A DNA stretch of 64,000 bases from CBDCWQ01 sp965223435 (lineage in GTDB: Bacteria; Myxococcota; Kuafuiibacteriia; Kuafuiibacteriales; Kuafuiibacteriaceae), in contig CBDCWQ010000001.1 of NCBI GenBank assembly GCA_965223435.1, forward strand, positions 371,158-435,157. Reading direction: 5' to 3'. The position numbers and the translations under genes are program-made. The notes below the pieces were generated by a model, which was given only the letters and a program-made list of their open reading frames with translations, was not told the origin of the DNA and searched no databases. Below are positions 37,211 to 46,189 of this stretch, piece after piece; position 1 is the stretch's first letter, and each line of letters starts with the position of its first letter.

Positions 37211-37783
37211 TCAGTCGTCGCTCGGCAAGATGGGCAGACTCTTTGAGCCAGATAGAGGGATGCTGCCCCGGGGGCGCACGCGGTATCCGCAGCCTTTAAG
37301 AATACCGGGAGGACCGAAGGGGTCGAGCCTCGGCCAAGAGCGACAAATCGACGGACGGAGCCAGTACTGACCGCAACGTCCACTGGCAAGCAAATGCCGA
37401 CACGAAAAGATTCTGACTCGACTTGGGCTGACTTCACCTGGCTCAACGTCGAAATCGTGTTCGTAAAAGCCGTTCACCTCGGTCTCCCACCAAAGCGCGA
37501 GTCGACCCAAAAAAGGTATTCGGTCGTAAATCGAAGGCCAACCCATGACGATGTAACGGCAGCAGTCACCCCGCTTTTGACAAGACCCGCTTTTGACATA
37601 GTGGGTGCGCAGGACAAGACGGATAAAACGCTGGGACCAAAGATCAATGGCAACCATCGGGAAGACCGCAAGCTGAATGCAAAGACGAAAGAACTCAGGA
37701 AGGCGCCGGGCTGGTATTGGGCGGGGGGGGCCGGGCGGCCGGGCGTCGAGCCGGCGGTCGAGCAAGCTGGAGAACTTGGCCAT
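37211..37783 (-). CDS. YkgJ-family cysteine cluster protein
   Basis: This protein has about 190 residues. It contains the YkgJ-type (UPF0153) zinc or iron cluster ligands: Cys pairs in SCQKRGDCCRYIV and then SCRHLLASGRCGQYWLRPSICRSWP, the typical CxxL...C...RPxxCR arrangement. A hydrophobic segment with LCIQLAVFPMVAIDLW lies before the cluster, unusual for these mostly soluble proteins, and may be membrane-associated. Function in the family is poorly known. The ATG at 37783 is used; a TTG at 37810 is possible. It is transcribed between the LamG-like lipoprotein and the GGDEF-EAL gene on the same strand. Confidence 0.8.
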   Translation of the reverse strand: MAKFSSLLDRRLDARPPGPPRPIPARRLPEFFRLCIQLAVFPMVAIDLWSQRFIRLVLRTHYVKSGSCQKRGDCCRYIVMGWPSIYDRIPFLGRLALWWETEVNGFYEHDFDVEPGEVSPSRVRIFSCRHLLASGRCGQYWLRPSICRSWPRLDPFGPPGILKGCGYRVRPRGSIPLSGSKSLPILPSDD

Positions 37784-37839
37784 GGCAGCCACCGTATGCC
37801 AACGACCCAAGATTGGGAAGTGGTTATCCCATGCTCACC

Positions 37840-39249
37840 CTACGGACTCCCTGTGACAGAGGCGAGTACTGAAATCTCCTCTTCGCTCAGCGCGTGCCCG
37901 TAAATACGAAAATCATCAATGCTTGACGCGGTTCCGTGGGGCGGAAGACGACTTCCAATGTGGAGCGTTCCGGGTGCGGACAAGGTACCACGACTCAAGG
38001 CCACGTTCATGACCGGCTCCGCTCCGAAATAGGCCCTCAGCGCCATGCCCTGCCTGACGATCGCGACATGGGTCCATCGTTCAACCTGAAGCGGCGCGAA
38101 GGTGCGGCCAACCACTCTGGTTCCGTCCGCTTGGGCGAGGGCCACAAGCATGCGATTGTCGCGAGGGTGCATGCGAATCTGAAAAACCTCGGATTGACCG
38201 TCGAAGTGCGCAAAGAAGGTCCGCCAAATGCCGGTATGGTCTTGCTCCAAGCGAATCCAGAACGCGAGTGAGAAATCTTGATTGTTTCGCCCGAGGTCCA
38301 ACGCCCCGACAGCATCGACCACGATCTGGTCTCCCCACCCATTGAACCGACGGGCCCCGCCCAAATACCCCGGAACGGGTTCTGTTCCTTGATACCGGCC
38401 ATCATGCCCTTGGCCGGAGGCGTCGTGTGCGACGGGCGCATCGTCGTCATCCATCGTGTAGTGCAGCACAAGAGATTGATGCGTGAAGAAGACCTCGAAT
38501 GGGGCGACATGCGTGTAACGGGATTCCAAATGTGCACGAATGCGCCGCACATCGACACTTGTTCTGCTCCGTTCGATGGCCGTTCGAAGCGCATCATCAT
38601 CTAGGGTACCGTCTTCTTCTAGATCCGACCCAATCTTTGCAAGGAGCTCCGCAACCTGGGCCACCGAACGCTGTCCTTGCAGGACCACTGAGGCCGCAAT
38701 AAGGAGGGCACTGCTTTCATCGAGCGCACCCATATCCATCTGTGAAAACCGCTTCGGCTCATCCTCCAGGATGTCCGAAAAACCCATCGCCCGGACGACC
38801 TCATCCTCGGCCTGCACTTGCGCCTCGCGAAACGGGAGCTCTTCGGCTTCCAACAGGTACCGGGTTCGCCGGCGTGCGAGCGTCGTCAAGACGTTCACGT
38901 TCACAACGTGCTCTGGACTCATCTCTTCAAGCGCCCGCAGGGTCAAAGGAGACGTCGAGAGTTCACCGGCCACCTCGTCGAAATAAAAACCATCGGCAAG
39001 AACATCGATGAACCCCGTGCCAAAACTTGTCAGTTCGAAGTGGCCCAAGTCGTCCAGCGTCTCCGTGTTGTACACCTGGCCGGTTGGCCTAAACTGCTCA
39101 TCAAGGCGTTGCCATTGAATCGACGAACCCTCAATGTACGGGCCCTTTTGCACCGCACCAGATGCCGTAAGCTCTACGCTTTGCCCCGAGCAACCGGCGT
39201 AGACCCATGCCCAAGAACCTAGAGTCGCCATCAATACGCTTGTCTTCAT
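37840..39249 (-). CDS. LamG/concanavalin-like lipoprotein
   Basis: This secreted protein has 469 residues. The lipoprotein signal peptide ends WVYAGC. Residues about 25-120 resemble a carboxypeptidase-regulatory or Ig-like module (GAVQKGPYIEGSSIQWQRLDE). A helical middle region (about 120-260) is followed by a C-terminal LamG-like jelly roll starting HYTMDDDDAPVAHDASGQGHDG and ending SSIDDFRIYGHALSEEEI, a standard LamG signature that binds glycans or proteins. The ATG at 39249 is fixed by GGAGG at 39254-39258; the GTG at 39270 is rejected. It diverges from the FadL-like gene with a 163-base shared promoter region. Confidence 0.82.
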   Translation of the reverse strand: MKTSVLMATLGSWAWVYAGCSGQSVELTASGAVQKGPYIEGSSIQWQRLDEQFRPTGQVYNTETLDDLGHFELTSFGTGFIDVLADGFYFDEVAGELSTSPLTLRALEEMSPEHVVNVNVLTTLARRRTRYLLEAEELPFREAQVQAEDEVVRAMGFSDILEDEPKRFSQMDMGALDESSALLIAASVVLQGQRSVAQVAELLAKIGSDLEEDGTLDDDALRTAIERSRTSVDVRRIRAHLESRYTHVAPFEVFFTHQSLVLHYTMDDDDAPVAHDASGQGHDGRYQGTEPVPGYLGGARRFNGWGDQIVVDAVGALDLGRNNQDFSLAFWIRLEQDHTGIWRTFFAHFDGQSEVFQIRMHPRDNRMLVALAQADGTRVVGRTFAPLQVERWTHVAIVRQGMALRAYFGAEPVMNVALSRGTLSAPGTLHIGSRLPPHGTASSIDDFRIYGHALSEEEISVLASVTGSP

Positions 39250-39412
39250 CTTTCCTCCATGAATGGCCACGTGGCCGTATTGAAGAGAAGACCCAGGTCG
39301 CGGACAATTGTTCCCTCAGACTTGACCGGATTTGCGCGTTGCGACACAAAGCGACAAAAGTGCGAGCCATCGCTCCATAGAATCTGTGCCCCTGGAACCA
39401 GAGAGGACCCCC

Positions 39413-40672
39413 ATGCTTCAGACACGAAAGAGACCCACTCGGGCACCACGACACGCCCGCCTTGCACGTCAGATTGCGACCACCGTTTTGGGCGCCATGG
39501 TCTGTACGACCTCGACTCCGGCGCGCGCCGATACCGAACCCCCGGCCGTGTACGACGCGCGCTCGGCTGCCATGGGTGGTTCCGGCACAACCTTTATCGA
39601 CAACGCAGCAGCCGTCTTTCATAACCCCGCTTCGCTTGGGCAGGTGAAGACCTTCGGTGCAACCGTGGTAGGAAGCCCCATCTTTCAGAGAGTGGAAGCA
39701 CCATTTTCGGGGGTGGGTAGCGAACAAAAGAGTACGCTTTCCAAATTTCCCCTGATGTTGGTTGCGGGCGCCCTCAGGGTGTCAGACCGCGTCGTCGTGG
39801 GCCTTGGGGGCTACTTCGTAGGCGGCGTTGGGGCCGCCTTTGAGAATGTACCCGCGGTCAATGGCGAAGACCTGGAACTCGCGGTGGGCCTCGCGGAGCT
39901 TCAGGTCCCCGTCTCCGTCCGTGTTCTCGACAATCTGTGGCTGGGCGCCGGCTTGCGCCTCGGCTATGTCAAGCAGAACTCCGATCTGTTCAACCCGCTG
40001 CAAGGCCTCACCCTGGAGCAAGATCTGTCCGGATTTGGCTTTCCGGGTTTCCACGCCGGGGTTCTCTACAAGCCTATCGAAGAATTCGCTTTGGCGGTCA
40101 CCTATCGTTCCAAGATGACCATAGACCTCGACGGGACCAGCACCTTACGCACGTCTGCCGGCGCCATGGAGGCCTCGACGAAAACGGAGTGGTTTTCGCC
40201 CCACAGCATCAAGGTCGGGACCTCGCTTCAGCTCCTCAATCAGCGATTGCTGCTCGCCTTGGATGTGAAAGTACAATTCTACAAAGAGTCCCACAAAGAG
40301 CTGGTGGCTCGACTGGACGTCAATGGGGCCGAAATGGAGATGGCGACCACCCTGAACTGGAACAACACCGTGACCTTCCACGCGGGCGCAGAGTGGAAAC
40401 AGAACGATCTTCTGTCATTCAGATTGGGGACCACAATCGGAACTTCCGCGTCCGACAAAACAACGACGCTCGCCTTTTTCCCAACGCCCGGATTGCTCAC
40501 GGCGTTCACGGGCGGCGCCGGGTTCAACCTCGATCCCGTCGACCTCAGCGCGGGGGTGGTGGCCATCCTCGCCAGCGAGACGCTCGATCAACAGACCACA
40601 AACGGTGGATCCCCAGGAGATTACGGAACTTTCGCCCTCATCGCGTCGGTTTCGGGAAGCTACAAATTCTAG
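39413..40672 (+). CDS. FadL/OmpP1-like outer membrane beta-barrel protein
   Basis: This protein has 419 residues with a signal peptide (TTVLGAMVCTTSTPARA). The mature start DARSAAMGGSGTTFIDNAAAVFHNPASLG is the FadL/OmpP1 family signature, the N-terminal hatch segment. Amphipathic strands follow, with YRSKMTIDLDGTS and ALDVKVQFYKESHKE like FadL strands, and the chain ends SGSYKF with the C-terminal phenylalanine of barrel proteins. FadL-type channels admit hydrophobic compounds such as fatty acids or aromatics by lateral diffusion. The ATG at 39413 has GAGAGGA upstream; the GTG at 39332 is rejected. Confidence 0.87.
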   Translation: MLQTRKRPTRAPRHARLARQIATTVLGAMVCTTSTPARADTEPPAVYDARSAAMGGSGTTFIDNAAAVFHNPASLGQVKTFGATVVGSPIFQRVEAPFSGVGSEQKSTLSKFPLMLVAGALRVSDRVVVGLGGYFVGGVGAAFENVPAVNGEDLELAVGLAELQVPVSVRVLDNLWLGAGLRLGYVKQNSDLFNPLQGLTLEQDLSGFGFPGFHAGVLYKPIEEFALAVTYRSKMTIDLDGTSTLRTSAGAMEASTKTEWFSPHSIKVGTSLQLLNQRLLLALDVKVQFYKESHKELVARLDVNGAEMEMATTLNWNNTVTFHAGAEWKQNDLLSFRLGTTIGTSASDKTTTLAFFPTPGLLTAFTGGAGFNLDPVDLSAGVVAILASETLDQQTTNGGSPGDYGTFALIASVSGSYKF

Positions 40673-40679
40673 GGAAACC

Positions 40680-40730
40680 GGGCTTCGACCCATTCTACGA
40701 CGTTCACGGGCCTCATCGGCCCTGAAGCCC
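40680..40730 (+). other. Nested inverted repeats after the FadL-like gene
   Basis: GGGCC-TCATC-GGCCC (40708-40722) is a perfect five-base hairpin, enclosed by GGGCTTC (40680-40686) and GAAGCCC (40724-40730). There is no T-run. It may be a factor-assisted terminator or a stabilising 3' structure; the evidence is only the pairing and the position just after a stop codon. Confidence 0.35.
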
Positions 40731-40829
40731 ATCCCAGAGGCTCCCGCGAGATCACGAGATGTGCTCTAATGTGACGCCTCAATATGCACCAAAGCCATCG
40801 ACGACCATTCAAACTCGAAACCAAGACGC

Positions 40830-42356
40830 ATGCCTGATCTTGGCCTGATTCCCGCACCGAGCACCGTAAAGCCCCTCGGAGGCACAACGGTCGTTCACCC
40901 TGAAATACCCATCGCCGCGCCTATCCAGGATGCCGAGCTCAAACAGGTCGCACAAACGTGGTCGGCTCGAGATTCATCACGAGGGCAATACCGGTTTGTC
41001 TTGCCATCCGGGGAACACACTCGGGGAGGCGTGGTCCTTAACCGATCAACAACGCCTTTGGGTGATGAAGGGTACCGGCTGGCGATCACCGCCGATGGCA
41101 TCCGCGTCGAGTCCGCGTCGGTTGCAGGCATACACCTCGGTCTGACGAGCCTGACCCAACTCCTGGAACATGCTGGCGCACTTGACAACGACGGCCCCTG
41201 GGCCATCCCTAGGGCCATCATCGAGGATCAACCGCGTTTTCGGTACCGCGGTATGCACCTCGACGTAGGGCGGCATTTCTTCGATGTTTCGTGTGTCAAA
41301 AAATACATCGATCTGTTGCAGAGATACAAGTTCAACACCTTTCACTGGCACCTGACCGAAGACCAAGGGTGGCGCATTGAGATCAAAGCGTATCCCAAAC
41401 TCACGAGCGTCGGTGCCTATCGAAAAGAGATTGGCGACAAACAGCCCTACGGCGGCTTTTACACCCAGGCCCAGATTCGAGACGTGGTCGCCTACGCCCG
41501 CGCGCGGTGCATCACCGTCATTCCAGAAATCGAAATGCCGGGGCACTCGTTGGCCGCACTCGCAGCGTACCCCGAGTTCGCCTGCGTACCCGGCCCCTTT
41601 GAGGTATCCACGCAATGGGGCATCTTCGAAGAAATCTATTGTCCCAGCGAAGAAACTTTTCACTTTCTCGAGCAAGTTCTCTTGGAAGTTCTCGAGCTGT
41701 TCCCGAGCAAATACATTCACATCGGTGGAGACGAAGCCCCCAAGACCCAATGGGAACAGAGCCCAAAAGTGGCCGAAGTGATGCGCCGTGAAGGCATCGA
41801 AGACCCGCAAAAACTGCAAAGCTATTTCATCAAACGCATTGAAAAATTTCTCATGAAACACGGACGATCGATCATCGGTTGGGACGAAATCCTTGAGGGT
41901 GGATTGGCCCCCCATGCCACCGTGATGTCCTGGAGAGGCACCGAGGGAGGCATTCGCGCTGCAAGACAAAACCACGACGTGGTCATGACGCCCCACGATC
42001 AAGTCTACTTCGACTATTATCAGGGAGAACCAACCCTGGAGCCCCTCGCCAACGGCACACCCACTCTCCTCCGCAAAGTCTACGACTTTGATCCGATACC
42101 GCCGGACCTCGAAGACTACGCCCAAAAACACATTATCGGCGCCCAAGGCTGCGTCTGGACCGAGTACATGAAGTCGTGGGACCACGTGGAGTACATGGTC
42201 TTACCGCGGATGTGTGCCCTATCCGAAGCCATATGGTCCGAACCGCAAAACCGTGACTGGGGCTCCTTCCAAGAACGCCTTGGGGCCGAGCTTCGAGCGC
42301 TTAGGACCCTAGGCTACCGCCACCACGAAGGGACACAGGGTTTTACGCGGGTCTGA
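40830..42356 (+). CDS. Beta-N-acetylhexosaminidase, glycoside hydrolase family 20
   Basis: This enzyme has 508 residues and removes terminal GlcNAc or GalNAc. An N-terminal GH20b-like domain (about 1-125) precedes the (beta/alpha)8 barrel. The barrel begins RFRYRGMHLDVGRHFF and contains NTFHWHLTEDQGWRIEIK, PEIEMPGHS and the catalytic pair Asp301-Glu302 in HIGGDEAPKTQW; later W residues of the substrate pocket are at MSWRGTEGG and GCVWTEYM. All family motifs are intact. No signal peptide is visible, so it may act in the cytoplasm, perhaps on imported chitin or murein fragments. A sigma-54 activator gene follows 22 bases later. Confidence 0.94.
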   Translation: MPDLGLIPAPSTVKPLGGTTVVHPEIPIAAPIQDAELKQVAQTWSARDSSRGQYRFVLPSGEHTRGGVVLNRSTTPLGDEGYRLAITADGIRVESASVAGIHLGLTSLTQLLEHAGALDNDGPWAIPRAIIEDQPRFRYRGMHLDVGRHFFDVSCVKKYIDLLQRYKFNTFHWHLTEDQGWRIEIKAYPKLTSVGAYRKEIGDKQPYGGFYTQAQIRDVVAYARARCITVIPEIEMPGHSLAALAAYPEFACVPGPFEVSTQWGIFEEIYCPSEETFHFLEQVLLEVLELFPSKYIHIGGDEAPKTQWEQSPKVAEVMRREGIEDPQKLQSYFIKRIEKFLMKHGRSIIGWDEILEGGLAPHATVMSWRGTEGGIRAARQNHDVVMTPHDQVYFDYYQGEPTLEPLANGTPTLLRKVYDFDPIPPDLEDYAQKHIIGAQGCVWTEYMKSWDHVEYMVLPRMCALSEAIWSEPQNRDWGSFQERLGAELRALRTLGYRHHEGTQGFTRV

Positions 42357-42378
42357 CCGTGTTAAGCTACAACGCGCT

Positions 42379-43710
42379 ATGTCGGCGGAAGACAAGGCCA
42401 CCGAACGACAAAAGGTCACCTCGATCCCCATTCGCACCCTTCGGGTCAAAGTGGTGGGCGGGCCCGAAGATCAAAAGTCCGTCACGGCCGAAACCGAGAA
42501 ACTGAGCGTCGGGAGTGCTGAGGGCAACGACCTGGTCCTGGAGGATCGTGCGGTCTCCCGGTACCATCTCGAGCTTTTGGCCACCCCCGAAGGCATGTTG
42601 GTTGTGGACCACGGTTCGACCAACGGCACCTATGTCGCCGGAGCCGTGCGCATTGGTCAGGCCATCGTTCCTTTGGGCACCAAGCTCAAAGTCGGCTCGA
42701 CCACCATCGAGGTGACCGACGGCAAGGACACCAAAGTCCAAGTCCTGAACGAAGACCACCTCGAAGACCTAAGAGGGCGAACCCCGGTCATGAGGCGCCT
42801 GATGGCCCAAGTCGAACGGGTCGCAAAAAAGGATGTGCCCATCTTGCTCCATGGAGAGTCAGGGACCGGCAAAGAGCTGGTGGCCGAAGCGATCCATGAG
42901 CTTGGCAACTGTTCGGATGGCCCTTTTGTTACGGTCGACTGCGCAGCCCTGTCACCATCGCTCCTCGAAAGCGAGTTGTTTGGGCACGAGCGTGGCGCAT
43001 TTACCGGGGCCCATCAGCGATACCTTGGCGCCTTTGAGCGTGCCTCCGGCGGAACACTCTTTTTAGACGAAATCGCTGAACTTCCCGCCCCCTCGCAATC
43101 TTCGCTTTTGGGCGCACTTGCCCGAAGAAGGATCCGACGAATCGGGGGGGACGAAGATATCCCCATCAACATCCGGGTGGTCAGCGCAACCCACCGGGAG
43201 CTCCGTTCGGAGGTCAACCAAAAATCCTTTCGCCTTGACCTCTACTATCGATTGGCCACGGTCACCCTCAAAGTGCCGCCCCTTCGCGAACGAAGAGACG
43301 ACATTCTCTTCTTGGCAGAACACTTCTTGTCGGAGCGGCGGCACAACGAAAGCATCGATGACGTCTTTTCGCCCGAAACACGAAAGGCCATGGTCGCGCA
43401 CCACTGGCCAGGAAATGTCCGGGAGTTGAGAAATTTTGTGGAGGCCACCATCGCTCTTGGCGAAGCGCCGGGCCTGGCCACAAAATCGAGGGGAAGCAGC
43501 CTTGTTGTCGCTGAGGGACTGAAGGTGTCGGAGCACATGCGCCCCTACTATGAGGCCCGAGATACGGTATTACACGACTTCGACGTAGAATATCTTACAC
43601 AGGCCCTCAAGTGCACCCGAGGGAATGTCTCCTTGGCCGCCAGAGAAGCAGGCCTTTCTCGCTCGCATTTTTACCGATTGCTGCGGCGCCACAATCTCGA
43701 TCGGGATTAG
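42379..43710 (+). CDS. FHA-domain sigma-54-dependent transcriptional activator
   Basis: This regulator has 443 residues. An FHA domain (about 40-115; GSAEGNDLVLEDRAVSRYHLEL and DHGSTNGTYV) binds phosphothreonine, linking it to Ser/Thr kinases. The central AAA+ domain has Walker A GESGTGKE, the sigma-54-contact loop GAFTGA, Walker B GTLFLDEIAEL and the R-finger region LRERRDDI. A Fis-type helix-turn-helix closes the protein (GNVSLAAREAGLSRSHFYRLLRRH). It should open sigma-54 promoters when its FHA partner is phosphorylated. The kinase gene 58 bases downstream is an obvious candidate partner, by position only. Confidence 0.93.
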   Translation: MSAEDKATERQKVTSIPIRTLRVKVVGGPEDQKSVTAETEKLSVGSAEGNDLVLEDRAVSRYHLELLATPEGMLVVDHGSTNGTYVAGAVRIGQAIVPLGTKLKVGSTTIEVTDGKDTKVQVLNEDHLEDLRGRTPVMRRLMAQVERVAKKDVPILLHGESGTGKELVAEAIHELGNCSDGPFVTVDCAALSPSLLESELFGHERGAFTGAHQRYLGAFERASGGTLFLDEIAELPAPSQSSLLGALARRRIRRIGGDEDIPINIRVVSATHRELRSEVNQKSFRLDLYYRLATVTLKVPPLRERRDDILFLAEHFLSERRHNESIDDVFSPETRKAMVAHHWPGNVRELRNFVEATIALGEAPGLATKSRGSSLVVAEGLKVSEHMRPYYEARDTVLHDFDVEYLTQALKCTRGNVSLAAREAGLSRSHFYRLLRRHNLDRD

Positions 43711-43767
43711 GGCCGTGATGCAGGGTATAGGACTTTCGGTTCTCGAGCTCTATGATGGTAGGCCTAA

Positions 43768-45390
43768 GTGCTTGCTTGCCCTCAGTGTCGCGTCATCTAT
43801 CGGGTCCGAAAGACGGATTTTTGCGGATTGGACGGAGCCCGTCTCATAGAAATTGACGACGATCCACACCTCAACACTCGACTCAAAAGCTACCAGATCG
43901 AAAAACGCCTCGGGGCCGGAGGCACCGGCAGCGTCTATCGCGCAAAGTGCACGCTGACCGGGCAGATCGTCGCCCTCAAGATCCTCTATGGCGAAATGAG
44001 CGCAGACGCCGCAGTGGTAGCACGATTCAGGAGAGAAGCGGAAATCCTCAGTCAGCTGAATCATCCGAATATTGTGTCTATGGTAGATTTTGGTGTCTCT
44101 GAGGCCGGACTCGCATTTTTGGCGACCGAGCTCATCTATGGTCAGACCTTGGAAGCGATGGTTCAAAGAGAAAGTCCACTGGATGCCGCAAGAGTCGCCA
44201 GTCTTGGCAAGCAAATAGCGAGCGCGTTGGTCACCGCCCATTCGGCGGGGTTCGTCCATCGAGATCTGAAGCCCTCCAATATCATGATCATCAACCTTCC
44301 CGACCAAGAATGGCTCAAGGTTCTCGATTTCGGACTTGCGACCAAGGGAGAGCGCACCTCCGAAGGCGACCGATTGACCTCGATGCAGACGCTCCTCGGA
44401 ACCCCTCTTTACATGGCACCCGAGCAGTTCATGAGCTCCACCGTAGGGACCGCGGCAGATTTATACTCGCTTGGCGTCATCCTTTACGAGATGCAAGCCG
44501 GCCATCCCCCGTTCAGCGGTCCAGACGTTGGTCAAGCCCACGTCACCCACACGCCCGACCCTCTGCCGGGCAAACAAAACCCGCTATCCGACCTCACCAT
44601 GTGCTTGCTTCAAAAAAGTCCCAGTGCACGCCCTTCAAACGCACTGGCCGTGGTGCGCGCGCTCGACGAGTCGCCCCTGAACACCACCAGACCCGGCGAA
44701 GACCGAATAGAATCGCCCGACGGAGAGGATCCCCACGAAACCACCCACCGACTCGCGCGGCCCACAGCAGAACAACTGTTCCCAACCGAAGAGACCCCGC
44801 AACCGTCTCGACGCTGGGGCCTGGGACTCGCTCTCCTGGTTTTCTTCATCTGCGCCCCCCTGGGCCTATGGCTGGTCTCCAAGGGCGGCGAGGGTGAAAC
44901 ACCCGTGGCCACCAAGACGGAAAAACAAGCACCGGCCTACCAACCCGCCCCCGCTCAAGTCGCTGAAGTCTCGTTCACAACCACGGAGCCAGCCAAGGCC
45001 CCGGAGGAGGCCCGGCCACCTCCAAAAACACCTCCCAAGACACCGCTCAAAAGGGCCAAACGGAGAAAACGCATCCATCGCCGACCCAAGCCAGTCCCCG
45101 TAAAAAAGCGTCCTCCGGAGCCCGATCGGCCCGGCTCATTGCGTCTGAGTTTCAGCGGGGCCGACAAACATCAAGTCAGCAGCGTATATGTGGACGGCAT
45201 CAAACAAGACCGCCCACGCCAACCGATCTCGTTGAGCACAGGCATTCATCGCGTTGAAGTATGGACCATCCAGGGTGTCCGGTACCGCCGAGATGTGTAC
45301 ATCGAACGCAACAAGCAAAAGGAGCTCTCCTTCCATCTCAATAAGACACCGCAAAAGATCACCCAAAACCCTCAGGAGCCGGCACCATGA
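43768..45390 (+). CDS. Ser/Thr protein kinase with N-terminal zinc ribbon and PEGA-like tail
   Basis: This kinase has 540 residues. It opens with a short zinc-ribbon-like motif (CPQCRVIYRVRKTDFCGLDG). The kinase domain (about 40-305) has GAGGTGSVY, Lys71, HRDLKPSN starting at 164 and DFG at 187-189, so catalysis is expected. After a variable linker comes one transmembrane helix (about 352-371; LGLALLVFFICAPLGLWLV). A Pro/Lys-rich segment and a C-terminal PEGA-like beta module (SSVYVDGIKQDRPRQPISLSTGIH) lie outside. The start is a GTG at 43768. The stop overlaps the next gene by four bases (ATGA), implying coupling. Confidence 0.91.
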   Translation: MLACPQCRVIYRVRKTDFCGLDGARLIEIDDDPHLNTRLKSYQIEKRLGAGGTGSVYRAKCTLTGQIVALKILYGEMSADAAVVARFRREAEILSQLNHPNIVSMVDFGVSEAGLAFLATELIYGQTLEAMVQRESPLDAARVASLGKQIASALVTAHSAGFVHRDLKPSNIMIINLPDQEWLKVLDFGLATKGERTSEGDRLTSMQTLLGTPLYMAPEQFMSSTVGTAADLYSLGVILYEMQAGHPPFSGPDVGQAHVTHTPDPLPGKQNPLSDLTMCLLQKSPSARPSNALAVVRALDESPLNTTRPGEDRIESPDGEDPHETTHRLARPTAEQLFPTEETPQPSRRWGLGLALLVFFICAPLGLWLVSKGGEGETPVATKTEKQAPAYQPAPAQVAEVSFTTTEPAKAPEEARPPPKTPPKTPLKRAKRRKRIHRRPKPVPVKKRPPEPDRPGSLRLSFSGADKHQVSSVYVDGIKQDRPRQPISLSTGIHRVEVWTIQGVRYRRDVYIERNKQKELSFHLNKTPQKITQNPQEPAP

Positions 45391-46172
45391 ACCGTATTCT
45401 CCTGCCGTTTGTCGTCCTTGCGCTGGGTACTCAAGCCGCGGCAGCAAAAACCAAGAGTCTCTCCGGGGACGATGCACTGGCCATCGCCATCGTGTCGCTC
45501 AACAAAGGCAAGCTCAAAAGCGCGCTCCGTCACTTTGAAAAAGCTGTCGATCTGGCAGCAACACCACACTCACGAGCGGTCGCACTATCGTACCTGGGCG
45601 TCACTCACCTGAGAGCAGGCCACCCATCGGAGGCCCTCCTTCTGTTTGTGCAAGCACTTCGGATCGAGCACACCCTCGAACTGCCACCAAAGTCTAGATC
45701 CAAGAAGGTACGCAAAATATTTCGCTGCGCTGGAAACTTCACGGAGCATGAGCTGGACCAAGAAGCCATCCGAAAGATGTTGGGTCCGAAATTTGCGATT
45801 GAACCCTGGAGCTGCCCTGTGGATCGGGCGGCAAGTCAGAAAACCAAGCAACGAGAACTGCCACCGCTTCCGACCATACAGTCTAAGAAGCCGCCACCCG
45901 TTCTTTATGAAGCGCCGCAAGTTCAAGACGAAGGGCCGTCACCGCTGCAAATCGGACTCTTGAGCGCGGGCGGAGCCGCGTTGGTGGCGGGCGGAGTTCT
46001 CACTGTGCTGGCCTTATCAAGCCGTTCGGATTTTAATAAACATGCTGATAACAATATGGCGTCTGAAGCCAATGCGGTAAGGAGCCGCATGCAAAAGCAA
46101 ACGCTCGCCGCTGACATTTTGATCTCGACGGGTGTGGTGTCGGCTGTCTTGGGGCTTTTTTTCGTCGACTAG
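45387..46172 (+). CDS. Exported TPR-like protein coupled to the kinase
   Basis: This protein has 261 residues. A signal peptide (LLPFVVLALGTQAAAAK) is followed by helices with tetratricopeptide character: ALAIAIVSLNKGKLKSALRHFEKAVDLA and YLGVTHLRAGHPSEALLLFVQALRI. A Pro/Lys-rich middle leads to a glycine/alanine-rich transmembrane helix (IGLLSAGGAALVAGGVLTVLALS) and a second hydrophobic end. This layout is common in proteins encoded right after kinases with PEGA tails in Myxococcota. The ATG overlaps the kinase stop, so the two probably work together in the envelope. The precise function is unknown. Confidence 0.72.
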   Translation: MNRILLPFVVLALGTQAAAAKTKSLSGDDALAIAIVSLNKGKLKSALRHFEKAVDLAATPHSRAVALSYLGVTHLRAGHPSEALLLFVQALRIEHTLELPPKSRSKKVRKIFRCAGNFTEHELDQEAIRKMLGPKFAIEPWSCPVDRAASQKTKQRELPPLPTIQSKKPPPVLYEAPQVQDEGPSPLQIGLLSAGGAALVAGGVLTVLALSSRSDFNKHADNNMASEANAVRSRMQKQTLAADILISTGVVSAVLGLFFVD

Positions 46173-46189
46173 GGCTCTTCCGAAGAACC

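Noticed and set aside
41046..42185. Minus-strand frame of 379 codons opposite the GH20 gene
   Set aside because: The plus strand carries all GH20 motifs over the same span; the minus frame has no domain.
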